Counted from the stretch's first letter, positions 6,850 through 15,884 are shown. The stretch is DNA of 30,606 nucleotides from JAAFHN01 sp031421855 (GCA_031421855.1 JANOPN010000136.1:1-30606), one strand, 5' to 3'. Translations and numbers: made by a program. The notes: generated by a model from the sequence alone, not told the origin.

Positions 6850-9641
6850 CGCGTCACTCCTTTGCAAACAATCGGACCGATGCGCTCAATGCCGTCAATT
6901 TTGGCGGCATCGGGTAGCTTGACATCAAACGTGCAGCTTGCCCCGCCGTATTTCAGCCGAATCGTGTTGTTGGACTGCAGTCCCGTGACGAAAGTCTCGC
7001 CGCGCCGAGCGACAAAAAACTCTTTGGTGTCACCAACCAACTCCACATCAGCACCGGCAGGTGCTTCAAGCCCGTCGCGCAACACAATCTTGATGAGGGC
7101 TGATCGCCCGCTTCGCACCGGAAAACTCACTTTGACACCACTTCGGGCCGATGGCACCACCACTTGCTCGATGTTGTCAATCTCGGCACCAATCGGCAGC
7201 TCGGTGGGGTCCAAGCGGATGCTGTTTCGCTGGTACGGTTGCAAGCGTGGCAAGAACGCCGCGCCGTTTGCATTGGTTTTGGTGCTGTTTGAGCCTTGAA
7301 ACCCAACGCCAACATCCGCGTAGCCGGGCACCTCGACAACTGCAAAGCTGTCTTGTACCCGCCGCGTGGTGAAGAGCTGGCCATCAATCAAGACAACGGC
7401 GCTTTGGAGTCCCAAACGCAGGTTTTGTTGTTGGCTGGATGCGCTGACATCGGCCGTGGCCAGTGCCTTGTCCACTTGCCAGTAGGCTCCGGCCTCGCCA
7501 TAAGTCTGGTTCGCTCGGCGCCCTGCCAGCGCTCGCCAACCCAAACCCGTGTCGGACTTCAACCCTTTGCTGAAGCTGGTGTACGCGTCGGTTTGACCGC
7601 TTCGGTGGTTAACAGTTGACGACGAACTCAAGCCGTTGTCAAACGGAACGCTCAAGCTCATGCCCACGGCGGTGCTGGGTTTGGCCACACCGCTACCGGC
7701 GGCGCGGGTTGCGCTGATGCTGATTGACGCTCGTTCGCCCAATTTGAGCCCGTAGTTGGCGCTGGTCGTGACGATCGTGCCTTGTGTGAAGGTGTTGATC
7801 GTCGCCAAGCCCACGCCAAGTGAGCCCATGGTTTGGCTGGCGTACGAGTAGTTGAACGCCGCCTCGGAGCGGTTGGCAAACGAGCCCGCTTGCTGGCCCA
7901 AGGGGTGGTACGACTGGGTTGCACACACCCACCGGGTCGCAAACCCGTGGCGCAAGTTGTTGTACTCCAGCCCAACCGTGGCTTCGCTGCCTTGTCCTGC
8001 CGTGCGGTCCGTGCTCAAAGCAAGGCTGGCATAGCCGAGCACTTGGCCGGGTAGGGCGGCATTGATGCCCGCACCCAGCGTTTGCGTGTCGCGGCCCACT
8101 TGCCCTGACACTTCGGCGGTGATCTCTTTGCTCAAACCGCGTCGCCACAAGCCTGAGGCAAACACCGCGCCGTATTTCGCGTTTTCAACACCCAAGTCTT
8201 GGCGAACCGAACCCAACTCGGTGCTCCAGTCGGTCAACCCGGCTTCCAGCAGGCTGCTGTGGCTAAAAAACGGCTGGACCAGCACGGTTTCACGCCCGAG
8301 CACGTCGCGCACAACCATGCGCACTTGGCCGCTGCCGGTTAGCAGGGGGAAATTGTCAATCGCAAACGGCCCAGTGGGCACGTTAGATGTCTGCCTCAAC
8401 ACATCGTTGACATACAACTCGACGGTACTCGGCGCGTTTGATGTGCCCTTGATGGTGGGCAAGGGTTGGCTGATGAATCCGGGGCTGAGACCAAAATTAC
8501 GGCTCAATTGCAGCCCGCCAAAATACGTGCTGCGCGTGCCCACGCCCGTGCGGGTGGCGCTGTCGCCGACGCGAACCGTGAGATTGCTGTCCGGGAAATC
8601 GCGCGTGAATGTCGTCTCCAAGCGTTTGACGCTGCGTTTTTCGCTCGAATTGCTGCCCAGCAAGTTTCGACCCACAAAGCCCGAACTCAACACCCCCCAC
8701 GAACCCGACAACCCCAACTCGGTCAATGCGCCCAAGTCGCGCGTGGTCACGTTGGCACCACCGCCCAAAAAACGGTTTTCATTGAAGTTGAGGTCATAGT
8801 TGAGGAAGAGCGCCGCTGCGATGGGCGACAGCGCGACTCGTTCTTGTACTTCCGTCGTCAAGCGCGTCGCGGCAAATGCGGTTGACGAGAAAACCAAGTC
8901 AACTGACTGCTCGGCCAAATTGAGCCGAAACTGATAGCCCGCAATGCTCGTCAGCGGATACCACTGCTGGCCTCGGTGGCTGATGGACGGTGTGCCGTCT
9001 TTGCGGTTGACGCGCCATTGCTCGATTGCGTCTTCGGTCGCGTGCAATATGCCGCCTGCGTCGAGCAGCACCCAACTGCCCGACGGTGCGCCGTTGATCT
9101 TCACGTCGAGCGGCAACGCTCGACGCACAGTCGGTGCCGAGTCGAAATTGGGTTTAGGTTCGATTGGCGCGGTAACCCCCCCCGCGACCACTCCCGCAAC
9201 GGCCGCGGCAACCACCACGGGTTTGCCAGTCATGGTTTGGGCGTCAAACCGCAAAGCCAAGGTCTTGGCTTTTTGATCGAACGTGGCCTCACTGCCGCGC
9301 ACCGACGTGAGGGCAAACCAGGTTTGTTGCTGGTGGCTGATGCCCTGTGCATTGGGGCGGCGGCGCACTTGCCAGTGCTCAAACGCTTGGGTCGACGCGT
9401 ACAGGACACCGTCGCGATCCAAAATTGGCCAAGAACCAACCGCTTGCCCGTTGACGGTGACTTGGGCGCTGAACTCAGCACTGGGTGGCGTTTGCGCGTA
9501 GGTGCCCGTTTGCGCCGAGAACAGACCGATCACGGCAACGGCCGCAGACACACTCAAACCGGCCAAACAATTTGCCGCGATCGACTTCAGGCGAGAGCTG
9601 CGAGCTTGATGGGGGCGAGCGTGTGGGTTGGTGAGCGGCAT
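6846..9641 (-). CDS. fimbrial outer-membrane usher (CsuD-like) with duplicated N-terminal domain
   Basis: This 931-residue usher is the outer-membrane channel that assembles and secretes pilus subunits delivered by the chaperone. A long signal region ends near TYAQ (residue 50). The usher core with its 24-strand barrel and plug follows, with typical segments such as FIGRN-like SSGFVGRNL, STVELYVND and the C-terminal SCTFDVKLP. The N-terminus carries two copies of one module, at residues about 60-135 and 177-252. Each has NG-x-GSW, LD-x-x-G-x-L, W-x-V-x-R, ISH and LTS, and they are joined by a Val/Ala-rich linker. Csu-type ushers are usually nearer 800 residues, and the extra module accounts for the excess. 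It starts 35 nt behind the chaperone. Confidence 0.9.
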   Translation of the reverse strand: MPLTNPHARPHQARSSRLKSIAANCLAGLSVSAAVAVIGLFSAQTGTYAQTPPSAEFSAQVTVNGQAVGSWPILDRDGVLYASTQAFEHWQVRRRPNAQGISHQQQTWFALTSVRGSEATFDQKAKTLALRFDAQTMTGKPVVVAAAVAGVVAGGVTAPIEPKPNFDSAPTVRRALPLDVKINGAPSGSWVLLDAGGILHATEDAIEQWRVNRKDGTPSISHRGQQWYPLTSIAGYQFRLNLAEQSVDLVFSSTAFAATRLTTEVQERVALSPIAAALFLNYDLNFNENRFLGGGANVTTRDLGALTELGLSGSWGVLSSGFVGRNLLGSNSSEKRSVKRLETTFTRDFPDSNLTVRVGDSATRTGVGTRSTYFGGLQLSRNFGLSPGFISQPLPTIKGTSNAPSTVELYVNDVLRQTSNVPTGPFAIDNFPLLTGSGQVRMVVRDVLGRETVLVQPFFSHSSLLEAGLTDWSTELGSVRQDLGVENAKYGAVFASGLWRRGLSKEITAEVSGQVGRDTQTLGAGINAALPGQVLGYASLALSTDRTAGQGSEATVGLEYNNLRHGFATRWVCATQSYHPLGQQAGSFANRSEAAFNYSYASQTMGSLGVGLATINTFTQGTIVTTSANYGLKLGERASISISATRAAGSGVAKPSTAVGMSLSVPFDNGLSSSSTVNHRSGQTDAYTSFSKGLKSDTGLGWRALAGRRANQTYGEAGAYWQVDKALATADVSASSQQQNLRLGLQSAVVLIDGQLFTTRRVQDSFAVVEVPGYADVGVGFQGSNSTKTNANGAAFLPRLQPYQRNSIRLDPTELPIGAEIDNIEQVVVPSARSGVKVSFPVRSGRSALIKIVLRDGLEAPAGADVELVGDTKEFFVARRGETFVTGLQSNNTIRLKYGGASCTFDVKLPDAAKIDGIERIGPIVCKGVTR

Positions 9642-9676
9642 GGTTGGCGACGCGTGCTGCTCAGCACAGCGGCCGC

Positions 9677-10462
9677 TCAGGGCAGGCGAACAGCGAAGCT
9701 CTGGTCTTTGCCGTCGTCAAACGTGATCTTCAATGTGGCTTCGCCCGCAGGCACAGGTTGCGCTGCTGCCAAACCGACTGACTTGCGAGCACCCGGCAAA
9801 ATGTATGCGCCACCTTCAAATCGAGCCAAAGTCGTGTCGCCACGGTTGAGCAAAACCTCGCGCATTTGCGCGTAGGCCGTGCCGTTGTTGGCGCAACTCA
9901 CGGCCAACGCCGCGCCTTCGCGCGTTGCGGAGCAGTCCATCTCGCGTTTGGCCACCGGCGGGGTGATGAACACCGGCAGCGACAGCGCCAAAGCGATCGG
10001 AACTTGAATGCCGGTGGCTTTGGGCGATGTCGCTTCAGGAATCTCGCGAACAATCATCCGGTAGGTCAACTGCTTGCTTGCATCGGCGGGCTTGAGCAAA
10101 GCCAAGCGCACGACTTGGCGCGCTTTGGGGCCGAGTTTGATGATCGGGGGCGACAACACCATGTCTTCGGTCAGCACCAACTCATCGGTGCCATCGGCCT
10201 TTTGCGACCAAACATTGATGTCGGCTTGCAATGCAACCGGTGTGTCGCCTTCGTTGGTGATGGTCACAGCAACGGCGCGGTCGCGCGGGGCCATGTAGAT
10301 GCGAACGGGTGTGACGGAAAACGTGCCGGCAAGCGCTGTTGCCGCAGGCAGCATGCCCGCACAGAGCGCCAAAATGCCCAGAGCAAAAGGGGTTTTGAAT
10401 GCTTTGCCGTTTAAAGGTGTGCGTGAAACAGGGCAACGGTTGGGGGTTTTTTGAGCGCTCAT
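9677..10462 (-). CDS. periplasmic pilus chaperone (CsuC-like)
   Basis: This chaperone of about 261 residues has two immunoglobulin-like domains and folds SCPU subunits in the periplasm before handing them to the usher. The signal segment ends near TALAG, and the first mature strand is TFSVTPVRIYM. The family features VAVTITNEGDTPVALQ, LSPPIIKLGPKARQVVRL and YRMIVREIP are present in order. The last Ig domain contains TYAQMREVLL and ends KDQSFAVRLP. ATG 10462 sits 2 nt past the preceding gene's stop. A TTG at 10468 overlapping that stop is an alternative start. It belongs to the five-gene minus-strand pilus operon. Confidence 0.9.
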   Translation of the reverse strand: MSAQKTPNRCPVSRTPLNGKAFKTPFALGILALCAGMLPAATALAGTFSVTPVRIYMAPRDRAVAVTITNEGDTPVALQADINVWSQKADGTDELVLTEDMVLSPPIIKLGPKARQVVRLALLKPADASKQLTYRMIVREIPEATSPKATGIQVPIALALSLPVFITPPVAKREMDCSATREGAALAVSCANNGTAYAQMREVLLNRGDTTLARFEGGAYILPGARKSVGLAAAQPVPAGEATLKITFDDGKDQSFAVRLP

Positions 10463-10464
10463 GC

Positions 10465-10863
10465 TCAAAAGCTTACCAACAATTCGATGCCTTTGTCACT
10501 GTCTGTGAGGTCAAGCACGCGCAAAGCTGTCACGGTGCCTGTGCCAATGCTGGCATCTGACGACAAACCTGCACCGACATTGGCACCGGTTCCATTGGCA
10601 AATGCGAATCGGAACGCCCCACCGTGGGTTCCAACAAATGGTTTGTTTGACTGTGGCTCAATGCTGACAAATTGGCTCCCCGAGCAGGTCACTTTGACCA
10701 TGGCTTGGGTTTGTTGGCTCAAACTGCTGCTGACGCACACGCCTGAGTCGTTGACGCCGTTGAGCCGGATGTGAACCTGAAACATGCCCACCGCCGTGCC
10801 CGCTTGCGACACCGGTGCGGTGAGGCACACGGCGACTAGGGCTAAGGCGAGGGCGGCACGCAT
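10465..10863 (-). CDS. small secreted SCPU-like minor pilus protein
   Basis: This 132-residue protein has a signal peptide ending near VSQAG and a beta-rich mature part containing FQVHIRLNG, a CVSSS segment and VTCSG. It ends with LLVSF rather than the usual TITY. By position, between the major SCPU subunit and the chaperone, it corresponds to the extra small subunits (CsuA or CsuB) of Csu operons. Its sequence is divergent enough that I assign it mainly by context. Two cysteines could form a disulfide as in other SCPU domains. It starts 23 nt behind the major subunit gene and overlaps the chaperone's alternative start. Confidence 0.75.
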   Translation of the reverse strand: MRAALALALVAVCLTAPVSQAGTAVGMFQVHIRLNGVNDSGVCVSSSLSQQTQAMVKVTCSGSQFVSIEPQSNKPFVGTHGGAFRFAFANGTGANVGAGLSSDASIGTGTVTALRVLDLTDSDKGIELLVSF

Positions 10864-10886
10864 GGTCTCAGGTTTCGCTGGGTCGA

Positions 10887-11351
10887 TCAGTACGTGATCG
10901 TCAGGGTGCGCTGCTTGTTGGCTGAGAGGCTGTTGTTACAGCCACCGCTGGCCGCGCAAGTACCGGCTTGACCTGCGATCATGCTGCCAGTCACTGCGTA
11001 CAACTGATCCGCGCCGGTGCCGGTCAGTGGGGGTGGCAGAACGATGGTGTAGGCCAAATTGGTTGCGGCATCGGTGTACGCTAAACCTGCTTCCAATGCA
11101 AACGAGGATGGGATCAAACCAGTCGTGCACTTCAGAGTGAAGCCGCCGCCGGTGGATCCTTGCACGCCCGTTTGGAATGACTCGTAAGCAAAAGTCAAAT
11201 CTGTCGACGTGGTTGCGATTTCACATTTTGGGGTCAGTGTGATGTTGACGTTGAATGTGCTGGGGACGGTGGCCGCTTGTGCGCCGGTTGATGCAACCAA
11301 GGCAGCGCCCATGGCGAGGACGAGGGCGGAGATGCGTGCGAATTGTTTCAT
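10887..11351 (-). CDS. spore coat U domain major pilin (CsuA/B-like)
   Basis: This 154-residue SCPU protein has a signal peptide (residues about 1-26, ending GAQA) and one beta-sandwich domain. The domain starts TFNVNITLTPKCEIA and ends with the hallmark KQRTLTITY. The cysteine-containing motifs ECEI-like KCEIAT and GTCAASGGCNN match the family's disulfide pattern. As the first gene of the operon, it is the likely main shaft subunit of a Csu-type pilus, which forms thin fibres used in biofilm attachment. A candidate promoter lies 20-50 nt upstream. Confidence 0.88.
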   Translation of the reverse strand: MKQFARISALVLAMGAALVASTGAQAATVPSTFNVNITLTPKCEIATTSTDLTFAYESFQTGVQGSTGGGFTLKCTTGLIPSSFALEAGLAYTDAATNLAYTIVLPPPLTGTGADQLYAVTGSMIAGQAGTCAASGGCNNSLSANKQRTLTITY

Positions 11352-11371
11352 GATGTATCCAGACTTTTAAA

Positions 11372-11399
11372 AAATTACGTTTTGGGTTGACTACTTCAA
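11372..11399 (-). promoter_or_regulatory. candidate sigma-70 promoter of the pilus operon
   Basis: On the minus strand, TTGAAG (-35, at 11394-11399) and TAATTT (-10, at 11372-11377) are 16 nt apart and lie just upstream of the major pilin start. The rest of the 382-nt gap (11352-11733) between the pilus operon and prpE holds repeat copy R2. I see no convincing gene there; the minus-strand open frames crossing it look spurious. Confidence 0.35.
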
Positions 11400-11625
11400 A
11401 CATTTGTCGCGCACTGTCTGCGCCACCTGTTACGGACTGTAATTGAAATGAGCGGGTTTGCACTGACCGTTCGTCGCGCCCAGCCTACCGTTCGTCAGAT
11501 CAATTGACTCAAACATCGACTGCATCACGGTTTGCTTGAGGCCCGAGTGCGTCAGCGTCACGAAAGCGCTGAGTTTGACACTGCGTCGGTGAGCGTGTTT
11601 GATGCAAACGGTGTCATTTTTGATA

Positions 11626-11680
11626 GAAATTGCCCATTGGTCACCGGATTCATTGACTTCTGCGCTATCAATATTGAATA
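11626..11680 (+). repeat. dispersed 50-bp repeat, copy R2
   Basis: The core TTGGTCACCGGATTCATTG is followed by a diverged ACTTCTGCGCTATCAATATT end. It sits in the divergent intergenic region about 55 nt upstream of prpE and is the only copy located ahead of a plus-strand gene. The right half resembles copy R6 (GACTCCGATGCTATCAA), suggesting a subfamily. Confidence 0.8.
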
Positions 11681-11733
11681 AACCCAAGTGTGCTCAACGC
11701 CATCATAATTTCGCAAAACATCCGAGGTGACCC

Positions 11734-13692
11734 ATGACAAACCCATCGCCCACTCAACTCGCAGAGAACACCCCTGGCTTTGCTGCGCAACATGCTCGTT
11801 CACTCAGCGACAGTTCGGGCTTTTGGGCCGAGCAGGCCAAGCTGATTGACTGGCAAACCCCGCCTGGCGCCGGTGGCCAGCCGATTTGTGATGTGAGCAA
11901 CCCGCCGTTTTACCGCTGGTTTGCGGGAGCCACGACCAATTTATGCCACAACGCGGTTGACCGCCACTTGGCAAGTCGGGGCGACCAAGCGGCGCTCATC
12001 TATGTGAGCAGCGAAACTGGCGTTGAGCGCACATACAGCTTCAGCGAACTCCATGCCGAGGTGGTGCAAGCGGCTGCGGGGCTTAAAGCGCTGGGTGTTG
12101 GCAAGGGTGACACGGTGTTGATCTACATGCCCATGATTGCGCACGCCGTGTTTGCGATGCTCGCGTGCGCGCGCATTGGCGCGATTCATTCGGTCGTGTT
12201 TGGCGGTTTTGCCTCGGTGAGCTTGGCCACGCGCATCGAAGATGCCACGCCCAAAATCATCATCAGCGCGGATGCAGGCTCGCGCTCGGGCAAGGTCATT
12301 GCATACAAACCGCTGCTTGACGAAGCGATTCGGTTGTCAAGCCACAAGCCGCTGGGCGTGATCTTGCACGACCGGGGGCTGGCTCCCATGAGCTTGGTCG
12401 CCGGACGCGATCACGTCGCCTCGGTGTTGGCTGTGAGCGTGTCAACCGACGATGTGCCCTGTGAATGGGTCGATGCCACCCACCCCAGCTACACCCTGTA
12501 CACCAGCGGCACAACCGGCCGCCCCAAGGGAGTGCAGCGCGACACCGGGGGTTATGCCGTGGCCCTGGTCGCCAGCATGAAGTCGATTTTTCAGTGCGAC
12601 CCGGGTGATGTCTACTTCTCAACCAGCGACATCGGCTGGGTCGTTGGCCACAGCTACATCGTGTATGGGCCGCTGCTGGCGGGTTGCGCGACAATTTTGT
12701 ACGAGGGCCTGCCCACGCGCGGCATGGACGGCGAGCCTGACCCCGGCATTTGGTGGCGTTTGGTTGAAAAATACCGCGTGCGCGCGATGTTCAGCGCCCC
12801 AACCGCCGTGCGGGTGCTCAAAAAACAAGACCCGTCGCACCTCAGCAAATACGACCTCAGCAGCTTAAAAGCGCTCTATCTGGCGGGTGAGCCGCTGGAT
12901 GAGCCCACCGCGCAGTGGATTGCCAAGGGCATCAACAAACCCATCATTGACAACTATTGGCAGACCGAGAGTGGCTGGCCTATTCTCACCGTGGCCAATG
13001 GCATCGAAGCCAAAGCCAGCAAGTTTGGCAGCCCTGGCGTGCCCATGTTGGGCTACCGCGTCAAGCTGGTGCACGAGACCACGGGCGAGGCGCTGACCCA
13101 GCCTAACCAAAAAGGTGTCGTCGTCATCGACGGGCCCACGCCACCCGGATTCATGCAAACCATCTGGCGCGACGATGCCCGCTTTGTCAGCACCTATTGG
13201 AAAAGCATCCCCGGCCAGCTGGTTTACAGCACCTTTGATTGGGGCATTCGCGATGCGGATGGCTACTATTTCATCTTGGGCCGAACCGACGACGTCATCA
13301 ACGTCGCGGGCCACCGCCTGGGCACCCGCGAGATCGAAGAAGCCATCTCGGGCCACCCCAACATTGCCGAAGTCGCCGTGGTCGGTGTAGCCGATGCCCT
13401 CAAGGGTCAAGTCGCCATGGCTTTTGCCATCGTCAAAGACACCTCGACAACCGGCTCAGTCGCGGCGCAACTCGCGCTTGAGGGCGAAGTCATGGCCTTG
13501 GTTGACAAAACCTTGGGCGCAGTTGCCCGCCCGTCAAGGGTTCGATTCGTCACCGTGCTGCCCAAGACCCGCAGCGGCAAACTGTTGCGCCGCGCCATCC
13601 AAGCGGTGTGCGAAGGCCGCGACCCCGGTGACCTCACCACCATAGAAGACCCCAGTGCGTTGGATCAGGTGCGGGCGGCTGTGGCGGGTTGA
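11734..13692 (+). CDS. prpE: propionate--CoA ligase (PrpE-type acyl-CoA synthetase)
   Basis: This 652-residue adenylate-forming enzyme makes propionyl-CoA from propionate, ATP and CoA, feeding the methylcitrate cycle. The A3 motif YTSGTTGRPKG starts at about residue 256 and runs into VQRDTGG, a sequence typical of PrpE rather than Acs. Further along are DIGWVVGHSYIVYGPL, the A5 motif NYWQTESGWP, and the C-terminal catalytic lysine in RSGKLLRR (about Lys616). GAGGTGA sits at good spacing before ATG 11734. No prpB, prpC or prpR gene lies nearby, so it appears detached from the usual prp cluster. Its substrate could be acetate or another short acid. Confidence 0.92.
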   Translation: MTNPSPTQLAENTPGFAAQHARSLSDSSGFWAEQAKLIDWQTPPGAGGQPICDVSNPPFYRWFAGATTNLCHNAVDRHLASRGDQAALIYVSSETGVERTYSFSELHAEVVQAAAGLKALGVGKGDTVLIYMPMIAHAVFAMLACARIGAIHSVVFGGFASVSLATRIEDATPKIIISADAGSRSGKVIAYKPLLDEAIRLSSHKPLGVILHDRGLAPMSLVAGRDHVASVLAVSVSTDDVPCEWVDATHPSYTLYTSGTTGRPKGVQRDTGGYAVALVASMKSIFQCDPGDVYFSTSDIGWVVGHSYIVYGPLLAGCATILYEGLPTRGMDGEPDPGIWWRLVEKYRVRAMFSAPTAVRVLKKQDPSHLSKYDLSSLKALYLAGEPLDEPTAQWIAKGINKPIIDNYWQTESGWPILTVANGIEAKASKFGSPGVPMLGYRVKLVHETTGEALTQPNQKGVVVIDGPTPPGFMQTIWRDDARFVSTYWKSIPGQLVYSTFDWGIRDADGYYFILGRTDDVINVAGHRLGTREIEEAISGHPNIAEVAVVGVADALKGQVAMAFAIVKDTSTTGSVAAQLALEGEVMALVDKTLGAVARPSRVRFVTVLPKTRSGKLLRRAIQAVCEGRDPGDLTTIEDPSALDQVRAAVAG

Positions 13693-13711
13693 AAACACGA
13701 TTTTTTGACTC

Positions 13712-13763
13712 ATTTTGGCAATTGGTCACTGGATTCATTGGGTTTGTTGCTATGAATATTGAT
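13712..13763 (+). repeat. dispersed 50-bp repeat, copy R3
   Basis: The core is TTGGTCACTGGATTCATTG plus GGTTTGTTGCTATGAATATT. It begins 19 nt behind the prpE stop, in the same orientation. Its right end supplies an ATG (13752) that can serve as the start codon of the next gene. Confidence 0.85.
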
Positions 13764-14405
13764 ATGACCAGCGCGGCTCGATCATTTGTCGCATTGACGC
13801 TTGGCATCGGTTTGGCGGCCTGCGCGGTCGTCCCCACCGACCCAACCGTCGCCCGCCCAACCATGGTGAGCGTTGCACAGTGGGGTGGAGCGGCATCAAC
13901 CGCAAGCCACGTCGTGCCGCAGCGCATCGACCGCATCACCATCCACCACGGCGGCGTGGCGTGGAAGCGTGACGCCGATGTGGCGGCCTACATGCGCCGC
14001 TTGCAGCAATGGTCGCGCCTGACCAAGCGCTGGTCTGACAGCCCCTACCACTACATCATCGCGCCAGACGGCCGCATTTTTGTCGCCCGCGACGAGGGCG
14101 TACCCGGCGACACCAACACCGAATACGACCCAAAAGGCCACGCTTTGGTGATGCTGCTGGGCAACTTTGACGAGGCCCAACCCACACCCCAACAACTGGC
14201 AACCACCGTCAATTTGGTCGCCTGGATCGCCAGCCAACACCAACTGACGGCCGACCAAATCGCGTCGCACAAAGACTTCAGCTCGCAAACCGCCTGTCCC
14301 GGTAAAAACTTATCCGCCCACATCGCCAGCGGCTGGCTGCGCAGCGCAGTAGCCGCCCGCATGCAAGGGCAACCCGTGCCCGAGATGGCGGTTTTGGGTC
14401 GCTAG
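13752..14405 (+). CDS. amidase-2/PGRP family N-acetylmuramoyl-L-alanine amidase, lipoprotein
   Basis: This 217-residue envelope protein is predicted to cleave the muramoyl-alanine bond of peptidoglycan. A hydrophobic segment ends in a lipobox, GLAAC (Cys24), so it is probably a lipid-anchored lipoprotein. The zinc ligands of the amidase-2 fold are present: His65 in ITIHHGG, His173 in ASHKDF and Cys182 in TACPGKN. YHYIIAPDGRIFVARD is a family motif. The start is either ATG 13752, inside repeat R3, or ATG 13764, just past it; neither has a strong ribosome site. A longer frame back to TTG 13689 would read through the repeat and spoil the signal peptide. Confidence 0.85.
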   Translation: MNIDMTSAARSFVALTLGIGLAACAVVPTDPTVARPTMVSVAQWGGAASTASHVVPQRIDRITIHHGGVAWKRDADVAAYMRRLQQWSRLTKRWSDSPYHYIIAPDGRIFVARDEGVPGDTNTEYDPKGHALVMLLGNFDEAQPTPQQLATTVNLVAWIASQHQLTADQIASHKDFSSQTACPGKNLSAHIASGWLRSAVAARMQGQPVPEMAVLGR

Positions 14406-14422
14406 GCTGCGTTTTGACGAGA

Positions 14423-14474
14423 TATTGGCACTTGGTCACCGGATTCATTGGGTTTGTTGCTATGAATATTGAAT
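14423..14474 (+). repeat. dispersed 50-bp repeat, copy R4
   Basis: The core is TTGGTCACCGGATTCATTG plus GGTTTGTTGCTATGAATATT, nearly identical to R3, 0.7 kb away. It begins 17 nt behind the amidase stop, in the same orientation. With R1 and R3 it shows the recurrent placement just behind stop codons. Confidence 0.87.
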
Positions 14475-14547
14475 ACTCAAGCTACGCTAACCAGCCAATC
14501 GTGAAAACACCCTGTGCCGGTGACGCGGTATGCCAAGGCAATGCGCA

Positions 14548-15135
14548 ATGAGCCCCAACGCAATCAAGATCGTCGAATACCAAACCCAATGGCCGGCTGA
14601 ATTCGACCGAATCGCTACCACCTTGCTCGACGCTCTTGGGGCGGATGCGCTGCGAATTGACCACATCGGGTCGACCGCCGTGGTCGGTCTTTGCGCAAAA
14701 GACATCATTGACATCCAAGTCACCGTTGGGCAGCTTGATGACGGCATTGCTCAAAAATTGGTTGACGCCCGCTTCTCATTGCACACCGATTTGTGGCGGC
14801 ACGACCATGTGCCGCCGGGGTTTGACGCCTCTGAGCGAGACTGGATCAAGCTGTTTTTCATGCAAAAGCCCGACCAGCGTCGCTGCAACATCCACGTGCG
14901 GCAGCTTGGCAGCGCAAACCAGCGGTACGCGCTATTGGTTCGCGATTTTTTGCGTCACGACTCACATGCGGCGCAGGCCTATGGCAGACTCAAAAGCCGA
15001 CTGGCCACATCGCTTGCTGACCCAGACGCTTACCCCGACGTGAAAGACCCAGCGGTTGACCTCATTCATCTGGCCGCCGAGCGTTGGGCGTTGCAAAGCG
15101 GTTGGGGCGGTTTTGTGCCAGTTGTACCCCTCTGA
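14548..15135 (+). CDS. GrpB family (UPF0157) protein, nucleotidyltransferase-like
   Basis: This 195-residue cytosolic protein belongs to the GrpB/UPF0157 family, whose fold is related to nucleotidyltransferases. The family hallmark is present as RIDHIGSTAVVGLCAKDIIDI near residues 38-58. Next comes NIHVRQLGS and RYALLVRDFLR. The usual motif reads HIGSTAVPGLxAK; here the proline is replaced by valine. ATG 14548 has AAGG at suitable spacing; ATG 14530 is an alternative. The family's biochemical role is not well settled. It lies between the amidase gene and a LysE-type exporter gene, 21 nt from the latter. Confidence 0.82.
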   Translation: MSPNAIKIVEYQTQWPAEFDRIATTLLDALGADALRIDHIGSTAVVGLCAKDIIDIQVTVGQLDDGIAQKLVDARFSLHTDLWRHDHVPPGFDASERDWIKLFFMQKPDQRRCNIHVRQLGSANQRYALLVRDFLRHDSHAAQAYGRLKSRLATSLADPDAYPDVKDPAVDLIHLAAERWALQSGWGGFVPVVPL

Positions 15136-15156
15136 CTTGTTTCGAAAGTCCAACTC

Positions 15157-15783
15157 GTGACCCTTTCTACCTGGCTGGTCTTTGTTGCCGCCGTGTTTGT
15201 TCTCACCGTGACGCCCGGCCCCAGCGTGCTGATGTGCGTCTCGACATCGGTGCAACACGGCCCGCGCCGCGCGCTGATTGCCATGCTGGGCAGTACCTCG
15301 GCCATTGCCGGCATCATGTTGTTGTCGATGCTGGGTCTGGGCACGGTTTTGGCGGCGTCGGAGGGGCTTTTCAATGCGCTCAAGTGGCTTGGCGCGGCAT
15401 ATTTGGCCTATTTGGGCATCACGTCGCTGCTGTCCAAGGCATCCCGCATCGCCGTGCCGGATGCCGCGTCATCGACCTCGAATGCCCGATCTTTTTTTGC
15501 TCGAGGCATGTTGGTCGGTGCCAGCAACCCCAAGGCGCTGCTGTTTTTTGGCGCCTTGTTCCCGCAGTTCATCGACCCCGCAGCGCCGCAAACGCCTCAG
15601 TTCGTGATCCTTGGGGTGACCTTCATCTTCTTCGAGCTGTTTTGGTTGTCCGTCTATGCGATCACGGCAGCAAAAGCCAGGGCTTGGCTGCAACAACCGC
15701 GCAGGGCGACGCTGTTTAATCGCATCACGGGCATGGTGTTTTTACTGGCAGCAGGCCTGCTTGCGACGACCAAGCGCGCGTGA
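15157..15783 (+). CDS. LysE/RhtB family amino-acid exporter
   Basis: This 208-residue inner-membrane protein has about six hydrophobic segments. It carries the family start VFVLTVTPGPSVLMCVSTSVQHGPRRAL, and NPKALLFFGALFPQFID in the second half. These are signature elements of LysE/RhtB transporters, which export amino acids such as lysine, homoserine or threonine. The start is GTG 15157, 21 nt behind the GrpB-family gene, so the two are probably co-transcribed. The substrate is not predictable from sequence alone. Confidence 0.87.
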   Translation: MTLSTWLVFVAAVFVLTVTPGPSVLMCVSTSVQHGPRRALIAMLGSTSAIAGIMLLSMLGLGTVLAASEGLFNALKWLGAAYLAYLGITSLLSKASRIAVPDAASSTSNARSFFARGMLVGASNPKALLFFGALFPQFIDPAAPQTPQFVILGVTFIFFELFWLSVYAITAAKARAWLQQPRRATLFNRITGMVFLLAAGLLATTKRA

Positions 15784-15884
15784 GCGTGAAGACCCAGCGC
15801 GAGAGACGACACTGATTCTCAAGCGATGAATCGCATGTCCGAAAACGGCTAGTTTGCGTCGGTGAGCTGCGTATCATTGCCACC

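Noticed and set aside
11430..11803. Two minus-strand frames in the pilus/prpE gap
   Set aside because: They cross repeat R2 and the prpE start, lack ribosome sites and have no recognisable features.
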